A stretch of DNA of 64,000 bases from Streptomyces luteogriseus (lineage in GTDB: Bacteria; Actinomycetota; Actinomycetes; Streptomycetales; Streptomycetaceae), in contig NZ_JACHMS010000001.1 in the NCBI RefSeq assembly GCF_014205055.1, positions 8,336,501 to 8,400,500 of the forward strand, written 5' to 3'. Made by a program: the position numbers and the translations under genes. This document shows, piece after piece, positions 17,186 through 25,443 of the stretch. A model generated the notes under the pieces. The model saw only the letters and a list, made by a program, of their open reading frames with translations, searched no databases and was not told where the DNA came from. The stretch's first letter is position 1. Every line of letters begins with the position of its first letter.

Positions 17186-17731
17186 TCAGGCGCCCAGCGA
17201 GCGGGCCAGTTCGGTCGTGGCCCGGGCGATCTCGCCGTCCTCGTCGGCCATCAGCCGGCCGAGCTCGTCGCGCCGGGCCCGCACCGCCTGGCGCGCCGCA
17301 CGCTCCCACACCACCGGATTCTCCCGGTGGTTGAGCAGCTTCGGGTAGACGGCTGCGGTGCTCTCCCACTGCCGGGCGTCGGCGATGTTCTTGAGCAACC
17401 GGATGATCTGGGCCCGGCAGGTGACCTGCGGCAGCTTCGCCAGCTCCCACAGGAACGGAACCGTGGCGGCGGTCGCCTGTTCGACGACGAAACCGAACTG
17501 GCAGATCCGTTTCCGCAGGTCGTCGAGGGCGGAGCGGGCGGTGTCGGCATCCCCCCTGGCGATGCCGTCGAGCAGGAGGGGAATGGCCGCCGCCGAGCCG
17601 GTGGAGTCCTGGATGTCGCCCCACGGCACGCGGTCCAGTGCCGTGAGCGGCGTCTTCCGGGCCACCCCGGTCGGGGCGTCGGGGCGCTGGGGGCGCTCGC
17701 TGCTCGGGTGTTCCGTCGAAGCGCTGCGCAT
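17186..17731 (-). CDS. HEAT-like repeat protein of unknown function
   Basis: 181 residues from the ATG at 17731. After a Pro/Ser-rich start, residues 30-180 are helical with paired helices: AAIPLLLDGIARGD, TARSALDDLRKRI, TVPFLWELAKLPQVTCRAQIIRLLKNIAD, WERAARQAVRARRDELGRLM and EIARATTELARSLGA. This is the look of short HEAT/ARM repeats. Similar Streptomyces proteins sit beside regulatory genes as predicted scaffold proteins. It lies 28 bp downstream of the RsbW-like ATPase on the same strand, so the two are probably co-transcribed. No enzyme motif. Confidence 0.65.
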   Translation of the reverse strand: MRSASTEHPSSERPQRPDAPTGVARKTPLTALDRVPWGDIQDSTGSAAAIPLLLDGIARGDADTARSALDDLRKRICQFGFVVEQATAATVPFLWELAKLPQVTCRAQIIRLLKNIADARQWESTAAVYPKLLNHRENPVVWERAARQAVRARRDELGRLMADEDGEIARATTELARSLGA

Positions 17732-17759
17732 GGCGAGGGGCCTTTCCGCGGCAGTCGTG

Positions 17760-18344
17760 TCAGATGGGGGGACAGGGTGTGGCCGGCCGGGTCGACAACC
17801 TGGCCCAGACCGTCTTGCCCACGGGGGGAGTGGGGGCCCAGCCCCACTCCTCGGACAGGGCGTCGACGATGCAGAGCCCCCGGCCGTGCTCGTCCAGCGA
17901 GGTGCCGGCCGGCGCGTACACGGGCGGGTCGTCGTCGGTGTCGGCGACGCTGACCAGCAGGTGGGTGGGGTCCAGGAGGAAGGCGAGGCGGATCTCCGGC
18001 ACACCCGGGGATCTTCGCGCCCCGTGCGTCGCGGCGTTGGCGGCCAGCTCGGTGATGACGAGGGTCACGTCGTCGCAGCAGTGGTCGAGGGACCAGCCGT
18101 GCAGGGTGTCTCGAGTGAAGGACCGGGCTCGTGCGAAACCTTCCCGTCCGCACTCGAGACGCAGGGCGGCCGAGGCGGACAGGTCACCCGAGAACTGCGG
18201 CAGGGTCTTCGGCACCGAGGGCGGACTCCCGTACGACGGGACCGTGTGCGGGCCGGCCGGCACGGAGTGGTCCGTCCCGAGAGCGCCTGCGTGTGCCGCA
18301 GCCCCACTCGGCGGCCGGAGCACGTGCTGCGCAGGTGATGACAC
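17760..18344 (-). CDS. RsbW-like ATP-binding regulatory protein (HATPase_c_2)
   Basis: 194 residues. Pro/Ser-rich N-terminus (1-50), then an RsbW-type ATPase: LECGREGFARARSFTRDTL, N-box VITELAANAATHG (about 97-109), LLVSVADTDDD and G-box DEHGRGLCIVDALSEEWGW (about 150-168). In Streptomyces such small ATPases commonly accompany WhiJ/AbaA-type XRE and DUF397 genes, as here, and are thought to act as anti-sigma-like or kinase modulators. It is divergent from the DUF397 gene, with repeats that look like operators between them. Confidence 0.88.
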   Translation of the reverse strand: MSSPAQHVLRPPSGAAAHAGALGTDHSVPAGPHTVPSYGSPPSVPKTLPQFSGDLSASAALRLECGREGFARARSFTRDTLHGWSLDHCCDDVTLVITELAANAATHGARRSPGVPEIRLAFLLDPTHLLVSVADTDDDPPVYAPAGTSLDEHGRGLCIVDALSEEWGWAPTPPVGKTVWARLSTRPATPCPPI

Positions 18345-18426
18345 GGCATCTCCCCGATGCGACGTCAGGACGCGGCGCCAGCCCGGGGGTTGACGCCGCA
18401 GCTATTATCCACGCTGAAGGCGCTCG

Positions 18427-18456
18427 CGTGCAATTGCACGAGAAATTGCGTGAGAA
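18427..18456. promoter_or_regulatory. Palindrome and tandem 12-bp direct repeat in the WhiJ-type divergent region
   Basis: CGTGCAATTGCACG (18427-18440) is a perfect 14-bp palindrome. It overlaps a tandem repeat of ATTGCACGAGAA (18433-18444) and ATTGCGTGAGAA (18445-18456), which agree at 10 of 12 positions. The site lies between the RsbW-like gene and the DUF397 gene and is AT-richer than its surroundings. The adjacent XRE/DUF5753 regulator is the obvious candidate binder. Confidence 0.6.
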
Positions 18457-18569
18457 TCAAGCCGTTGTGGGTACGCAAGCCGGGACGAGAGCGGTCGAAA
18501 GGCTGCGGCCGCCTCCGGTGAACGGCCGGGCACGCCGTGCGCGGCGGGGACGAGAACAGCAAGGAGACT

Positions 18570-18803
18570 GCGGTGCCACCAGTGCAGAACGGAGTGCAGG
18601 CAAGCTCGTTGGAAGCCTGCTGGATGAAGAGCCGGCACAGCAACGCCGAGGGCAACTGCGTCGAAGTCGCCCCGCTCGTCGACGGCGGGATCGCGATGCG
18701 CAACTCCCGCGACCCCGACGGACCCGCCCTCGTCTACACGTCGGCGGAGGTCGCCGCCTTCCTGGCCGGTGCGAAGGACGGCGAGTTCGACCATCTGCTG
18801 TGA
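18570..18803 (+). CDS. DUF397 domain protein
   Basis: 77 residues from the GTG at 18570, which follows AAGGAG by about 6 bp. The DUF397 core is present: WMKSRHSNAEGNCVEVA, then GGIAMRNSRDPDGPALVYTSAEVAAFLAGAKDGEFD. The Trp, the Ser-x-x-Ser/Asn pair, the NCVEVA and the RDS/RD-P motif are the family landmarks. DUF397 proteins are small cytoplasmic partners of XRE/DUF5753 regulators such as WhiJ and are thought to modulate their DNA binding. Here the regulator gene follows 153 bp downstream on the same strand. Confidence 0.93.
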   Translation, partial: AVPPVQNGVQASSLEACWMKSRHSNAEGNCVEVAPLVDGGIAMRNSRDPDGPALVYTSAEVAAFLAGAKDGEFDHLL

Positions 18804-18956
18804 GGACGCGGTGGCGTCACGCCGGCGCCGCGATGCCCCCGGGTCGAAGCGGAGCCCAACTCCCCACTTCTGCGGGGGTGCTGCGGGCGGATGCGTGAAG
18901 GCCCGGTGAAGTGCGATAGTGTAAATCGCCCTTGTGCCGGTCTGCTGGGAGTCAGG

Positions 18957-19871
18957 ATGTCCGCCGCGTCGCATCGCATCTCCCGCCTGGAACCCTACCT
19001 GGACAGGCCCGAGCCCGCGCCGACTCTGCTGAAGATGCTGGTCGGCGTACAGCTCGCCGGTTTCCGCGAGGACGCCCGGCTCGCCCAGGACCAGGCGGCG
19101 CGCGCTGTCGGGTTCAGCGCCGCGAAGTTGTCCCGCATCGAGTCGGGCAAGGGCCGCCGCCCGCCGACGGAGAACGACGTCCGCGCGTTGCTGGAGCTGT
19201 ACGGCACCGATGACTACGAGGCCTCCGTGCTGCTCAAGCTGCTGCACCGGGCCGGGGAGCCGGGCTGGTGGCAGCGGTACGACAAGCGGCTGATGCCCGA
19301 GTGGTTCGACCGGCTGGTCGGCCTGCAGGAGGCCGCAGCCACCATCCGTACCTTCGAGATCCAGTACGTGCCCGGCCTGTTGCAGACACCCGCCTACACC
19401 AGGGCCGTGGTGGAGCGCGGCCTGCCGAACGCGCCGGCCGGTGAGGTGGAGCGGCGAGTCGAACTGCGCAGGCACCGTGCCCGGTTGTTGTCGCGGGACG
19501 ACGCCCCGCAGCTGTGGGCGATCATCGACGAGTCCGTGCTGCTGCGCGTCCTCGGAAGTCCCGAGGTGATGCGGGAGCAACTCGCGCACCTCGTCGAGAT
19601 GGCCCAGCGTTCCAACGTGACGTTGCAGATCGTGCCGTTGAGCGTCACCAACGCCTCGGCACCGGCCATTCCGATCACGTATCTGCGCTTCGGCGGGCTC
19701 GATCTTCCCGATGTGGTCTACCTGGAGCACATCAAGAGCGCGAACTTCCTCGAGGACCGCGACGAGACCGAGGAGTACCGGATCGCGCTGGACCGGCTCG
19801 CGGACGAGGCGCTCAAGCCCCGTGACTCGCTCGAGCTGCTGCGGCAGACGATGGAGCAGCGCTACCCGTGA
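18957..19871 (+). CDS. WhiJ-like XRE family regulator with DUF5753 domain
   Basis: 304 residues from the ATG at 18957 (GGGAG upstream). The helix-turn-helix (about 28-85) includes LAQDQAARAVGFSAAKLSRIESGKGRRPP. The DUF5753 domain (about 100-290) includes FEIQYVPGLLQTPAYTRAV, LRRHRARLL, EVMREQLAHLVEM, NVTLQIVPL and YLEHIKSANFLE. In the WhiJ/AbaA family the HTH binds DNA and DUF5753 senses or binds a partner, usually DUF397. The module RsbW-like ATPase, DUF397, XRE is complete here, with the DUF397 gene upstream of the regulator gene. A developmental or antibiotic-linked role is known for some members only. Confidence 0.93.
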   Translation: MSAASHRISRLEPYLDRPEPAPTLLKMLVGVQLAGFREDARLAQDQAARAVGFSAAKLSRIESGKGRRPPTENDVRALLELYGTDDYEASVLLKLLHRAGEPGWWQRYDKRLMPEWFDRLVGLQEAAATIRTFEIQYVPGLLQTPAYTRAVVERGLPNAPAGEVERRVELRRHRARLLSRDDAPQLWAIIDESVLLRVLGSPEVMREQLAHLVEMAQRSNVTLQIVPLSVTNASAPAIPITYLRFGGLDLPDVVYLEHIKSANFLEDRDETEEYRIALDRLADEALKPRDSLELLRQTMEQRYP

Positions 19872-19877
19872 CGCACT

Positions 19878-19918
19878 GATGCCTCGCGCGGGACGACGAG
19901 CGTCCCACGCGAGGCATC
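19878..19918. terminator. Bidirectional hairpin between the XRE regulator and methyltransferase genes
   Basis: Arms at 19878-19895 (GATGCCTCGCGCGGGACG) and 19901-19918 (CGTCCCACGCGAGGCATC) pair over 18 bp with one mismatch and a 5-nt loop, directly after the XRE stop and just before the 3' end of the convergent methyltransferase gene. Confidence 0.85.
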
Positions 19919-19925
19919 GCTCTGG

Positions 19926-20753
19926 TCACTTCTCCAGGGGGATGCGGCCCACGCCGCCGAACTCGATCCACTCGTGGGTGAGCTGACGGGGTGCCACCTC
20001 GGTGTCCGGGCGCCAGGTGGACACCTCCACGAGCCCCGGTTCCAGGATCTCCAGGCCCTCGAAGTACGTCTCCACGTCCTTCGGTTCGCGCACGCGGCCC
20101 CAGTTGCCCTGGGTCGCCTGGTCCATGAAGTTCGTGACGAACGCGCGGACCTCCGGGTCCTCGCTGACCAGCTGGCACATCACCATGAAGCTGCCGGGCG
20201 CGAGTCGTTCCCGCACGCGGCGGGCCACCGCGAGCGGTCCGTCCGTGTCGCTGTCCGGGACGCAGTGGAAGACCGAGTTGAAGAGCACGCAGACCGGCTG
20301 GGAGAAGTCGATCAGCCGTTTGGTGTCGGCATGGCCGAAGATCTGGTCGGTCTCACGCATGTCCGCGTGGATGACCGTCGTCCGCTCGTCCTGCTCCAGC
20401 AGCGCACGACCGTGCACCAGCACCATCGGGTCGTTGTCGACGTAGACCACGTGGGTCGTGGGGTCGATGCGCTGCGCGACCTGGTGCACGTTGTCCTGCG
20501 TCGGCAGGCCGGATCCGTGGTCCAGGTACTGACGGATGCCGTACTCCTCGGAGAGGGTCTTCACGACCCGCTGGAGGAAGCGCCGGTTGTTGAGGGCCAG
20601 GCGGCGTGTGCTGGGGACGACCTTGTCGAGTTCCTCGCAGGCGGCGCGGTCGGCCGCGTAGTTGTCCTTGCCGCCCAGGTAGTGGTCGTACATGCGCGCT
20701 GCCGTCGGCACGTTCGCGTCGATCTCGGTGGACAGCTGCTTCTCGGAGTGCAT
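19926..20753 (-). CDS. SAM-dependent methyltransferase, DUF574 family
   Basis: 275 residues from the ATG at 20753, with AGGGGGAACG upstream. The family start ANVPTAARMYDHYLGGKDNYAADR is intact, followed by NRRFLQRVVKTL, the SAM-site strand YLDHGSGLPTQDNVHQVAQ, VVYVDNDPMVLVHGRALL, and late motif WRPDTEVAPRQLTHEWIEFGGVGR. Streptomycetes carry many DUF574 paralogues, often beside DUF397/XRE genes as in this place. They are Rossmann-fold proteins predicted to bind SAM; substrates are not established. Convergent with the XRE regulator across a strong hairpin. Confidence 0.93.
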   Translation of the reverse strand: MHSEKQLSTEIDANVPTAARMYDHYLGGKDNYAADRAACEELDKVVPSTRRLALNNRRFLQRVVKTLSEEYGIRQYLDHGSGLPTQDNVHQVAQRIDPTTHVVYVDNDPMVLVHGRALLEQDERTTVIHADMRETDQIFGHADTKRLIDFSQPVCVLFNSVFHCVPDSDTDGPLAVARRVRERLAPGSFMVMCQLVSEDPEVRAFVTNFMDQATQGNWGRVREPKDVETYFEGLEILEPGLVEVSTWRPDTEVAPRQLTHEWIEFGGVGRIPLEK

Positions 20754-20985
20754 CGTTCCCCCTGCAAGGTGCCGCGCCAACGGACTGGCTGGACAGGAAG
20801 TACATCCTAGGGAGCGGGAGTTGGGCGGTGCCAGCCCGTCGGCGAAGGTCCCCACGATCGAACGACAAGATGATCGCCGCGCCCGCCGCCTATGTGCCAT
20901 GCGTCACCGTTCATGCGCTTTGTGTCATATGTGGTCGCGTGGGTACCCATGGCCCAAGGTGTTGTCTTCTGTGGGAGGTGCGGCC

Positions 20986-23376
20986 GTGGACACCTCGGCA
21001 GACCGGATCGCGGACGTCTGGGGCTCGCGTACGCCGTACGAGCCCGGCACGCCCTGGCCGTCCCGGACCGACACGCACCTCGCGGCGGGGCTCGGCGAGC
21101 AGGACGTGGAGCGGTGGGTGCAGGCCGCCTCCCTGCTGCACTCCAACGGCGACGCGATGGACATCGCGGTGCGCGAGGGCCGCATGGTGGGGGTGCGGGG
21201 CCGGGCCGCCGACCGGGTGAACCGCGGGCGCCTGGGACCCAAGGACCTGTACGGCTGGCAGGCCAACGCCTCCCCGGACCGGCTCACCCGGCCCCTCGTC
21301 CGCGAGGACGGCCGGCTGGTGGAGTGCGACTGGGACACGGCCATGGACCGGATCACGAGCCGGACAAGACGGCTGCTGGACGACAAGGGCCCGGGCTCGA
21401 TCGGCTTCCACACCAGCGGTCAGCTGTTCCTCGAGGAGTACTACACCCTGGCCGTACTCGCCCGTGCCGGCCTCGGCACCAACCACCTGGACGGCAACAC
21501 CCGGCTGTGCACGGCGACGGCCGCCGAGGCCCTGAAGGAGACGTTCGGCTGCGACGGACAGCCCGGCTCCTACGAGGACATCGACCACGCCGACACCGTC
21601 GCCCTGTTCGGGCACAACATGGCCGAGACGCAGACGGTCCTGTGGATGCGCCTGCTGGACCGCATGGAGGGCGCCGACCCGCCCAGGCTGGTGTGCGTGG
21701 ACCCGCGCCACACCCCGGTCGCCCGGCGGGCCGATGTGCACCTGGCGCCGCGCGCGGGCACGAACGTCGCGCTGCTCAACGCACTGCTGCACGAGATCAT
21801 CCGCACCGGCCGCGTCGACCGGGCCTACCTCGACGCGCACACCGTCGGCTTCGACGAACTCGCGGCCATCGTGGCGGAGTGCACACCCGGATGGGCGGCC
21901 GGTATCTGCGACGTGCCGACCGCGCAGATCGAGCGGGCGGCGGAGATCCTCGGCGGCGCCGAGCGGCTGCTGTCCACCGTCCTCCAGGGCGTCTACCAGT
22001 CCCACCAGGCCACCGCGGCCGCCGTCCAGGTCAACAACCTGCACCTGATCCGCGGCATGCTGGGCCGCCCCGGCTGCGGACTGCTCCAGATGAACGGCCA
22101 GCCCAGCGCCGAGAACACCCGCGAGTGCGGAGCGGACGGCGACCTGCCGGGCTTCCGCAACTGGCAGAACGAGGAGCACGTGGCCGAACTGGCCGCCGTG
22201 TGGAACGTGACGCCGCAGACCATTGCGCACTACGCCCCGCCCACCCACGCGATGCAGATCTTCCGGTACGCCGAGCAGGGCTCGATCGGCATGCTGTGGA
22301 TTACCGGCACCAACCCGGCCGTGTCCCTGCCCGAGCTGTCCCGCGTCCGCTCGATCCTCGCCCAGGAACACCTGTTTGTGATCGTCCAGGACCTGTTCCT
22401 CACCGAGACCGCCCAACTCGCCGACGTGGTGCTGCCCGCCGCGACCTGGGGTGAGAAGACGGGCACGCTCACCAACGCCGACCGCACCGTGCACCTCGCG
22501 GAGAAGGCCGTCGACCCGCCCGGAGAGGCCCGCCCCGACCTGGACATCCTCCTCGACTTCGCCGCCCGGATGGACTTCCGCGACAAGGACGGCGGGCCGC
22601 TGATCACCTGGCACGACCCCGAGTCGGCGTTCGCCGCGTGGCAGCGGTGCAGCGCGGGCCGCCCCTGCGACTACTCCGGCCTCAGCTACGACCGGCTGCG
22701 CGGCGGCAGCGGCATCCAGTGGCCCTGCACCGACGAGGCCCCCGACGGTACCGCGCGCCTCTACACCGACGGGATCGATTTCGCCCACCCCGACGTCTGC
22801 GAGAGCTACGGCCGGGACCTGGTGACCGGCGCGAGTGTGGAGCCAGTCGAGTATTGGGCCCTCAACCCGGACGGCAAGGCGGTTCTCAAGGCCGCCGAGT
22901 ACCTGCCGCCCCACGAGGACACCTCCTCCGACCACCCCCTCCAGCTCATCACCGGCCGCACGGTGTACCACTTCCACACCCGGACGAAGACCGCCCGCGC
23001 CCCCGAGCTGAACGCCGCCGCGCCGGACGTCTGGGCGGAGATGTCGCCTGCCGAGGCCTCGGCCCAAGGCCTCGCCGACGGCGATCTGGTGCAGATCACG
23101 ACCCCGCGCGGGGCGGTCCGGGCCCGGCTGCGCACCACCGCGATCCGCGACGGCATGGTGTTCCTGCCCTTCCACTACGGCTACTGGGACACCCCGGCGG
23201 GCCACCACCCGCCGGACGACCGCCCGGGCCGCGCCGCCAACGAGACCACCGTCACCGACTGGGACCCCGCCTCCAAGCAGCCCCTGTTCAAGACCGGCGC
23301 GGCGCGCGTCACCCTCGTGAGCCGGCGCCCGACCGACACCGCGGCGCGGACCGACACGACGGGGAGCGGATCATGA
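20986..23376 (+). CDS. Molybdopterin oxidoreductase (nitrate reductase/formate dehydrogenase-like) lacking the N-terminal 4Fe-4S ligands
   Basis: 796 residues from the GTG at 20986 (GGGAGG upstream). Catalytic-subunit hallmarks: REGRMVGVRGRAADRVNRGRL (about 65-85), SIGFHTSGQLFLEEYY, NTRLCTATAAEALKETFG with a likely Mo-ligand Cys near 174, GSYEDIDHADTVALFGHNMAE, NPAVSLPELSRV, QDLFLTETAQLADVVLPAATWGEKTGT, and a C-terminal molydopterin-binding barrel with GRTVYHFHTRTKT. The Cys-x2-Cys-x3-Cys motif normally near residue 50 is absent and NRGRLC has become NRGRLG, so no N-terminal cluster can bind. There is no Tat signal, so it is cytoplasmic. Overlaps the next gene by ATGA. Confidence 0.9.
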   Translation: MDTSADRIADVWGSRTPYEPGTPWPSRTDTHLAAGLGEQDVERWVQAASLLHSNGDAMDIAVREGRMVGVRGRAADRVNRGRLGPKDLYGWQANASPDRLTRPLVREDGRLVECDWDTAMDRITSRTRRLLDDKGPGSIGFHTSGQLFLEEYYTLAVLARAGLGTNHLDGNTRLCTATAAEALKETFGCDGQPGSYEDIDHADTVALFGHNMAETQTVLWMRLLDRMEGADPPRLVCVDPRHTPVARRADVHLAPRAGTNVALLNALLHEIIRTGRVDRAYLDAHTVGFDELAAIVAECTPGWAAGICDVPTAQIERAAEILGGAERLLSTVLQGVYQSHQATAAAVQVNNLHLIRGMLGRPGCGLLQMNGQPSAENTRECGADGDLPGFRNWQNEEHVAELAAVWNVTPQTIAHYAPPTHAMQIFRYAEQGSIGMLWITGTNPAVSLPELSRVRSILAQEHLFVIVQDLFLTETAQLADVVLPAATWGEKTGTLTNADRTVHLAEKAVDPPGEARPDLDILLDFAARMDFRDKDGGPLITWHDPESAFAAWQRCSAGRPCDYSGLSYDRLRGGSGIQWPCTDEAPDGTARLYTDGIDFAHPDVCESYGRDLVTGASVEPVEYWALNPDGKAVLKAAEYLPPHEDTSSDHPLQLITGRTVYHFHTRTKTARAPELNAAAPDVWAEMSPAEASAQGLADGDLVQITTPRGAVRARLRTTAIRDGMVFLPFHYGYWDTPAGHHPPDDRPGRAANETTVTDWDPASKQPLFKTGAARVTLVSRRPTDTAARTDTTGSGS

Positions 23377-23864
23377 GCGGCATCGGCATCACCCTGCGAC
23401 TCCTGCACGACGGCGAACGCGACCTGGAGCAGGACCTGCTGGCCGCCGCCGCACGACACCGCACCGACCACGAGTTCCACCATGTCGCTCTCGACGTCGC
23501 CCGCTGGTCCCGCGAACACGCCACCCGCCTCGCCGACGCGGGCCGCGACCACGGCCTCGCCCTGTCCGGCCCGCGCGACCACCCGTCGCCCGGAGGCCTC
23601 GCCGCGCTCCGGGCGAAGGCCTCCGAGGCCCTCGGCCGGCGCCCCGAGAACGGACTGCTCCTGCTGCACGACCTGCGGGACCTGCATCTGGCGGCCGCGC
23701 GCAACTCGCTCCACTGGGAGATGCTCGCCCAAGCGGCGCAGGCCACCCGGGACGAGCGGCTCCTGACGCTGACCGGCGGCTGCCACCCGCAGACCCTCCG
23801 CCAGCTCCGCTGGACCAACACCATGGTCAAGATCCTGGCGCCGCAGCTCCTGACCAGCGTCTGA
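23373..23864 (+). CDS. Helix-bundle protein coupled to the molybdopterin oxidoreductase
   Basis: 163 residues, start ATGA-overlapping the oxidoreductase stop. Predicted nearly all helical: LRLLHDGERDLEQDLLAAAARH, DHEFHHVALDVARWSREHATRLADAG, LAALRAKASEALG, LLLHDLRDLHLAAARNSLHWEMLAQAAQATRDERLL and a last helix through TNTMVKILAPQLL. The Glu and His pairs (DHEFHH, REH, HWE) give it a ferritin-like or DUF892-like four-helix look, so metal binding is possible but not shown. The strict pairing suggests an accessory or electron-transfer partner of the upstream enzyme. Confidence 0.7.
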   Translation: MSGIGITLRLLHDGERDLEQDLLAAAARHRTDHEFHHVALDVARWSREHATRLADAGRDHGLALSGPRDHPSPGGLAALRAKASEALGRRPENGLLLLHDLRDLHLAAARNSLHWEMLAQAAQATRDERLLTLTGGCHPQTLRQLRWTNTMVKILAPQLLTSV

Positions 23865-23873
23865 CCGGGCCGG

Positions 23874-25253
23874 TCACCTCCGCTGGGCGGCGATCAGGGA
23901 CCGGTACCAGTGGTAGCTGTCCTTGGGCGTCCGCCGCTGCGTGGCGTAGTCGACGTGGACGATCCCGAAGCGCTTGTCGTAGCCGAAGGCCCACTCGAAG
24001 TTGTCCAGGAGCGACCACACGTAGTAGCCGCGCACGTCCACCCCGGCGTCCATCGCGGCCCGCAGCGCGGTGAGATGGTCGCGCAGGTAGGCGACCCGGT
24101 CATGGTCGTGGACGGCCCCGTCGGGACTCGTCTCGTCGTCCTCCGCGGAGCCGTTCTCGGTGATGTGGACGGGCGGCAGGACATCGCCGTACTGCTCCTT
24201 GAGCTCCACGAGCAGGTCGGTGAAGGTGTGGGGCGCGACGGCCCAGCCCATGGCGGTGCGCCGCACGTCGGGCATGGGCACCTCCTCGTAGCGGTTGTCC
24301 GTCGCGACGCGCCGCGCCGGGTCGCTCTCGCGGTGGGGGGCGTCGGCCACGACGATCGGCCGGTAGTAGTTGATGCCGAGGAAGTCGAGCGGCTGGGAGA
24401 TCAGTTCCAGGTCGCCGTCCCGGCGGAAGTTCTGAGCGGTGATCAACGCGCCCCAGGTGTCCTCCTCGGTGGCCGGGTAGCGGCCCCTGAGGATCGGCTC
24501 GGCCCACACGTGGTTGTGCAGGGTGTCGGCCCGGGTCACGGCCGCTTCGTCGGCGGGGGAGCGGGTCGCGGGGAGGTGGTGGTCGAGGTTGAGGGTGATC
24601 CCCGCCTCGCGCACTCCGGCCGCTCTCAGTGCCTGTACGGCCAGTCCGTGCCCGACCAGCAGGTGGTGGGCGGCGGCCAGCGCGCCGTGGCCCTCGCGGG
24701 CGCCGGGGGCGTGCCGGCCGACGGAGTAGCCCAGGAAGGCACTGCACCACGGCTCGTTGAGGGTGATCCAGCGCGGCACCCGGCCGCCCAGGTGCTCCGC
24801 GACGACGGCCGCGTACTCGCCGAACCGCTCCGCGGTCGCCCGCACCCGCCAGCCGCCGTCGTCCTCCAGGGCCTGCGGAAGATCCCAGTGGTAGAGCGTG
24901 ACGGCGGGCTCGATCCCCGCCGCGAGGAGCTCGTCGGCCAACCGCGAGTAGAAGTCCAGCCCCTTGGCGTTCACCGGGCCGGACCCGTCCGGCACGATCC
25001 GCGGCCAGGCGATCGAGAACCGGTAGGAGCCCACGCCCAGCTCCCGCAGCAGGGCCACGTCCTGCGGATACCGGTGGTAGTGGTCACAGGCGACATCACC
25101 GGTGTCCCCGTTCGCCACCAGCCCGGGGGTGTGGCTGTAGGTGTCCCAGATGGACGGCCCACGTCCGTCCTCCTGCACAGCGCCCTCGATCTGGTAGGAG
25201 GCGGTCGCGGCCCCGAACACGAAGCCGGGAGGAAAACTGGGGAAGTCAGTCAT
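23874..25253 (-). CDS. GH1 beta-glucosidase
   Basis: 459 residues from the ATG at 25253 (MTDFPSFPPGF). Full-length GH1 barrel: FVFGAATASYQIEGAV near the start, YRFSIAWPRI, acid/base Glu in ITLNEPWC (about 165), nucleophile Glu in HITENGS (about 365), and GYYVWSLLDNFEWAFGY near the end. No signal peptide, so intracellular. It would hydrolyse imported beta-glucosides such as cellobiose or laminaribiose. No sugar ABC transporter or LacI regulator gene adjoins it and no CebR-type box was seen upstream. Divergent from the TPR gene. Confidence 0.95.
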   Translation of the reverse strand: MTDFPSFPPGFVFGAATASYQIEGAVQEDGRGPSIWDTYSHTPGLVANGDTGDVACDHYHRYPQDVALLRELGVGSYRFSIAWPRIVPDGSGPVNAKGLDFYSRLADELLAAGIEPAVTLYHWDLPQALEDDGGWRVRATAERFGEYAAVVAEHLGGRVPRWITLNEPWCSAFLGYSVGRHAPGAREGHGALAAAHHLLVGHGLAVQALRAAGVREAGITLNLDHHLPATRSPADEAAVTRADTLHNHVWAEPILRGRYPATEEDTWGALITAQNFRRDGDLELISQPLDFLGINYYRPIVVADAPHRESDPARRVATDNRYEEVPMPDVRRTAMGWAVAPHTFTDLLVELKEQYGDVLPPVHITENGSAEDDETSPDGAVHDHDRVAYLRDHLTALRAAMDAGVDVRGYYVWSLLDNFEWAFGYDKRFGIVHVDYATQRRTPKDSYHWYRSLIAAQRR

Positions 25254-25443
25254 GCCTTCAACCATGCCCGGTGGCGGTCATGGGGAGCCCGCGTTGATCG
25301 AGAGCGGCGCGCGGGAAGCTGAGGCCGGCGCCCTTGACCGCCGCACGGACCGCTGATCTGGAAAAATGAGAATTGCACGGAAGTCGAGGGAGTGTCCGTA
25401 ACCGCTATTCTCACGGATCCGGCCGATTTCCCAGGAGAGAATC

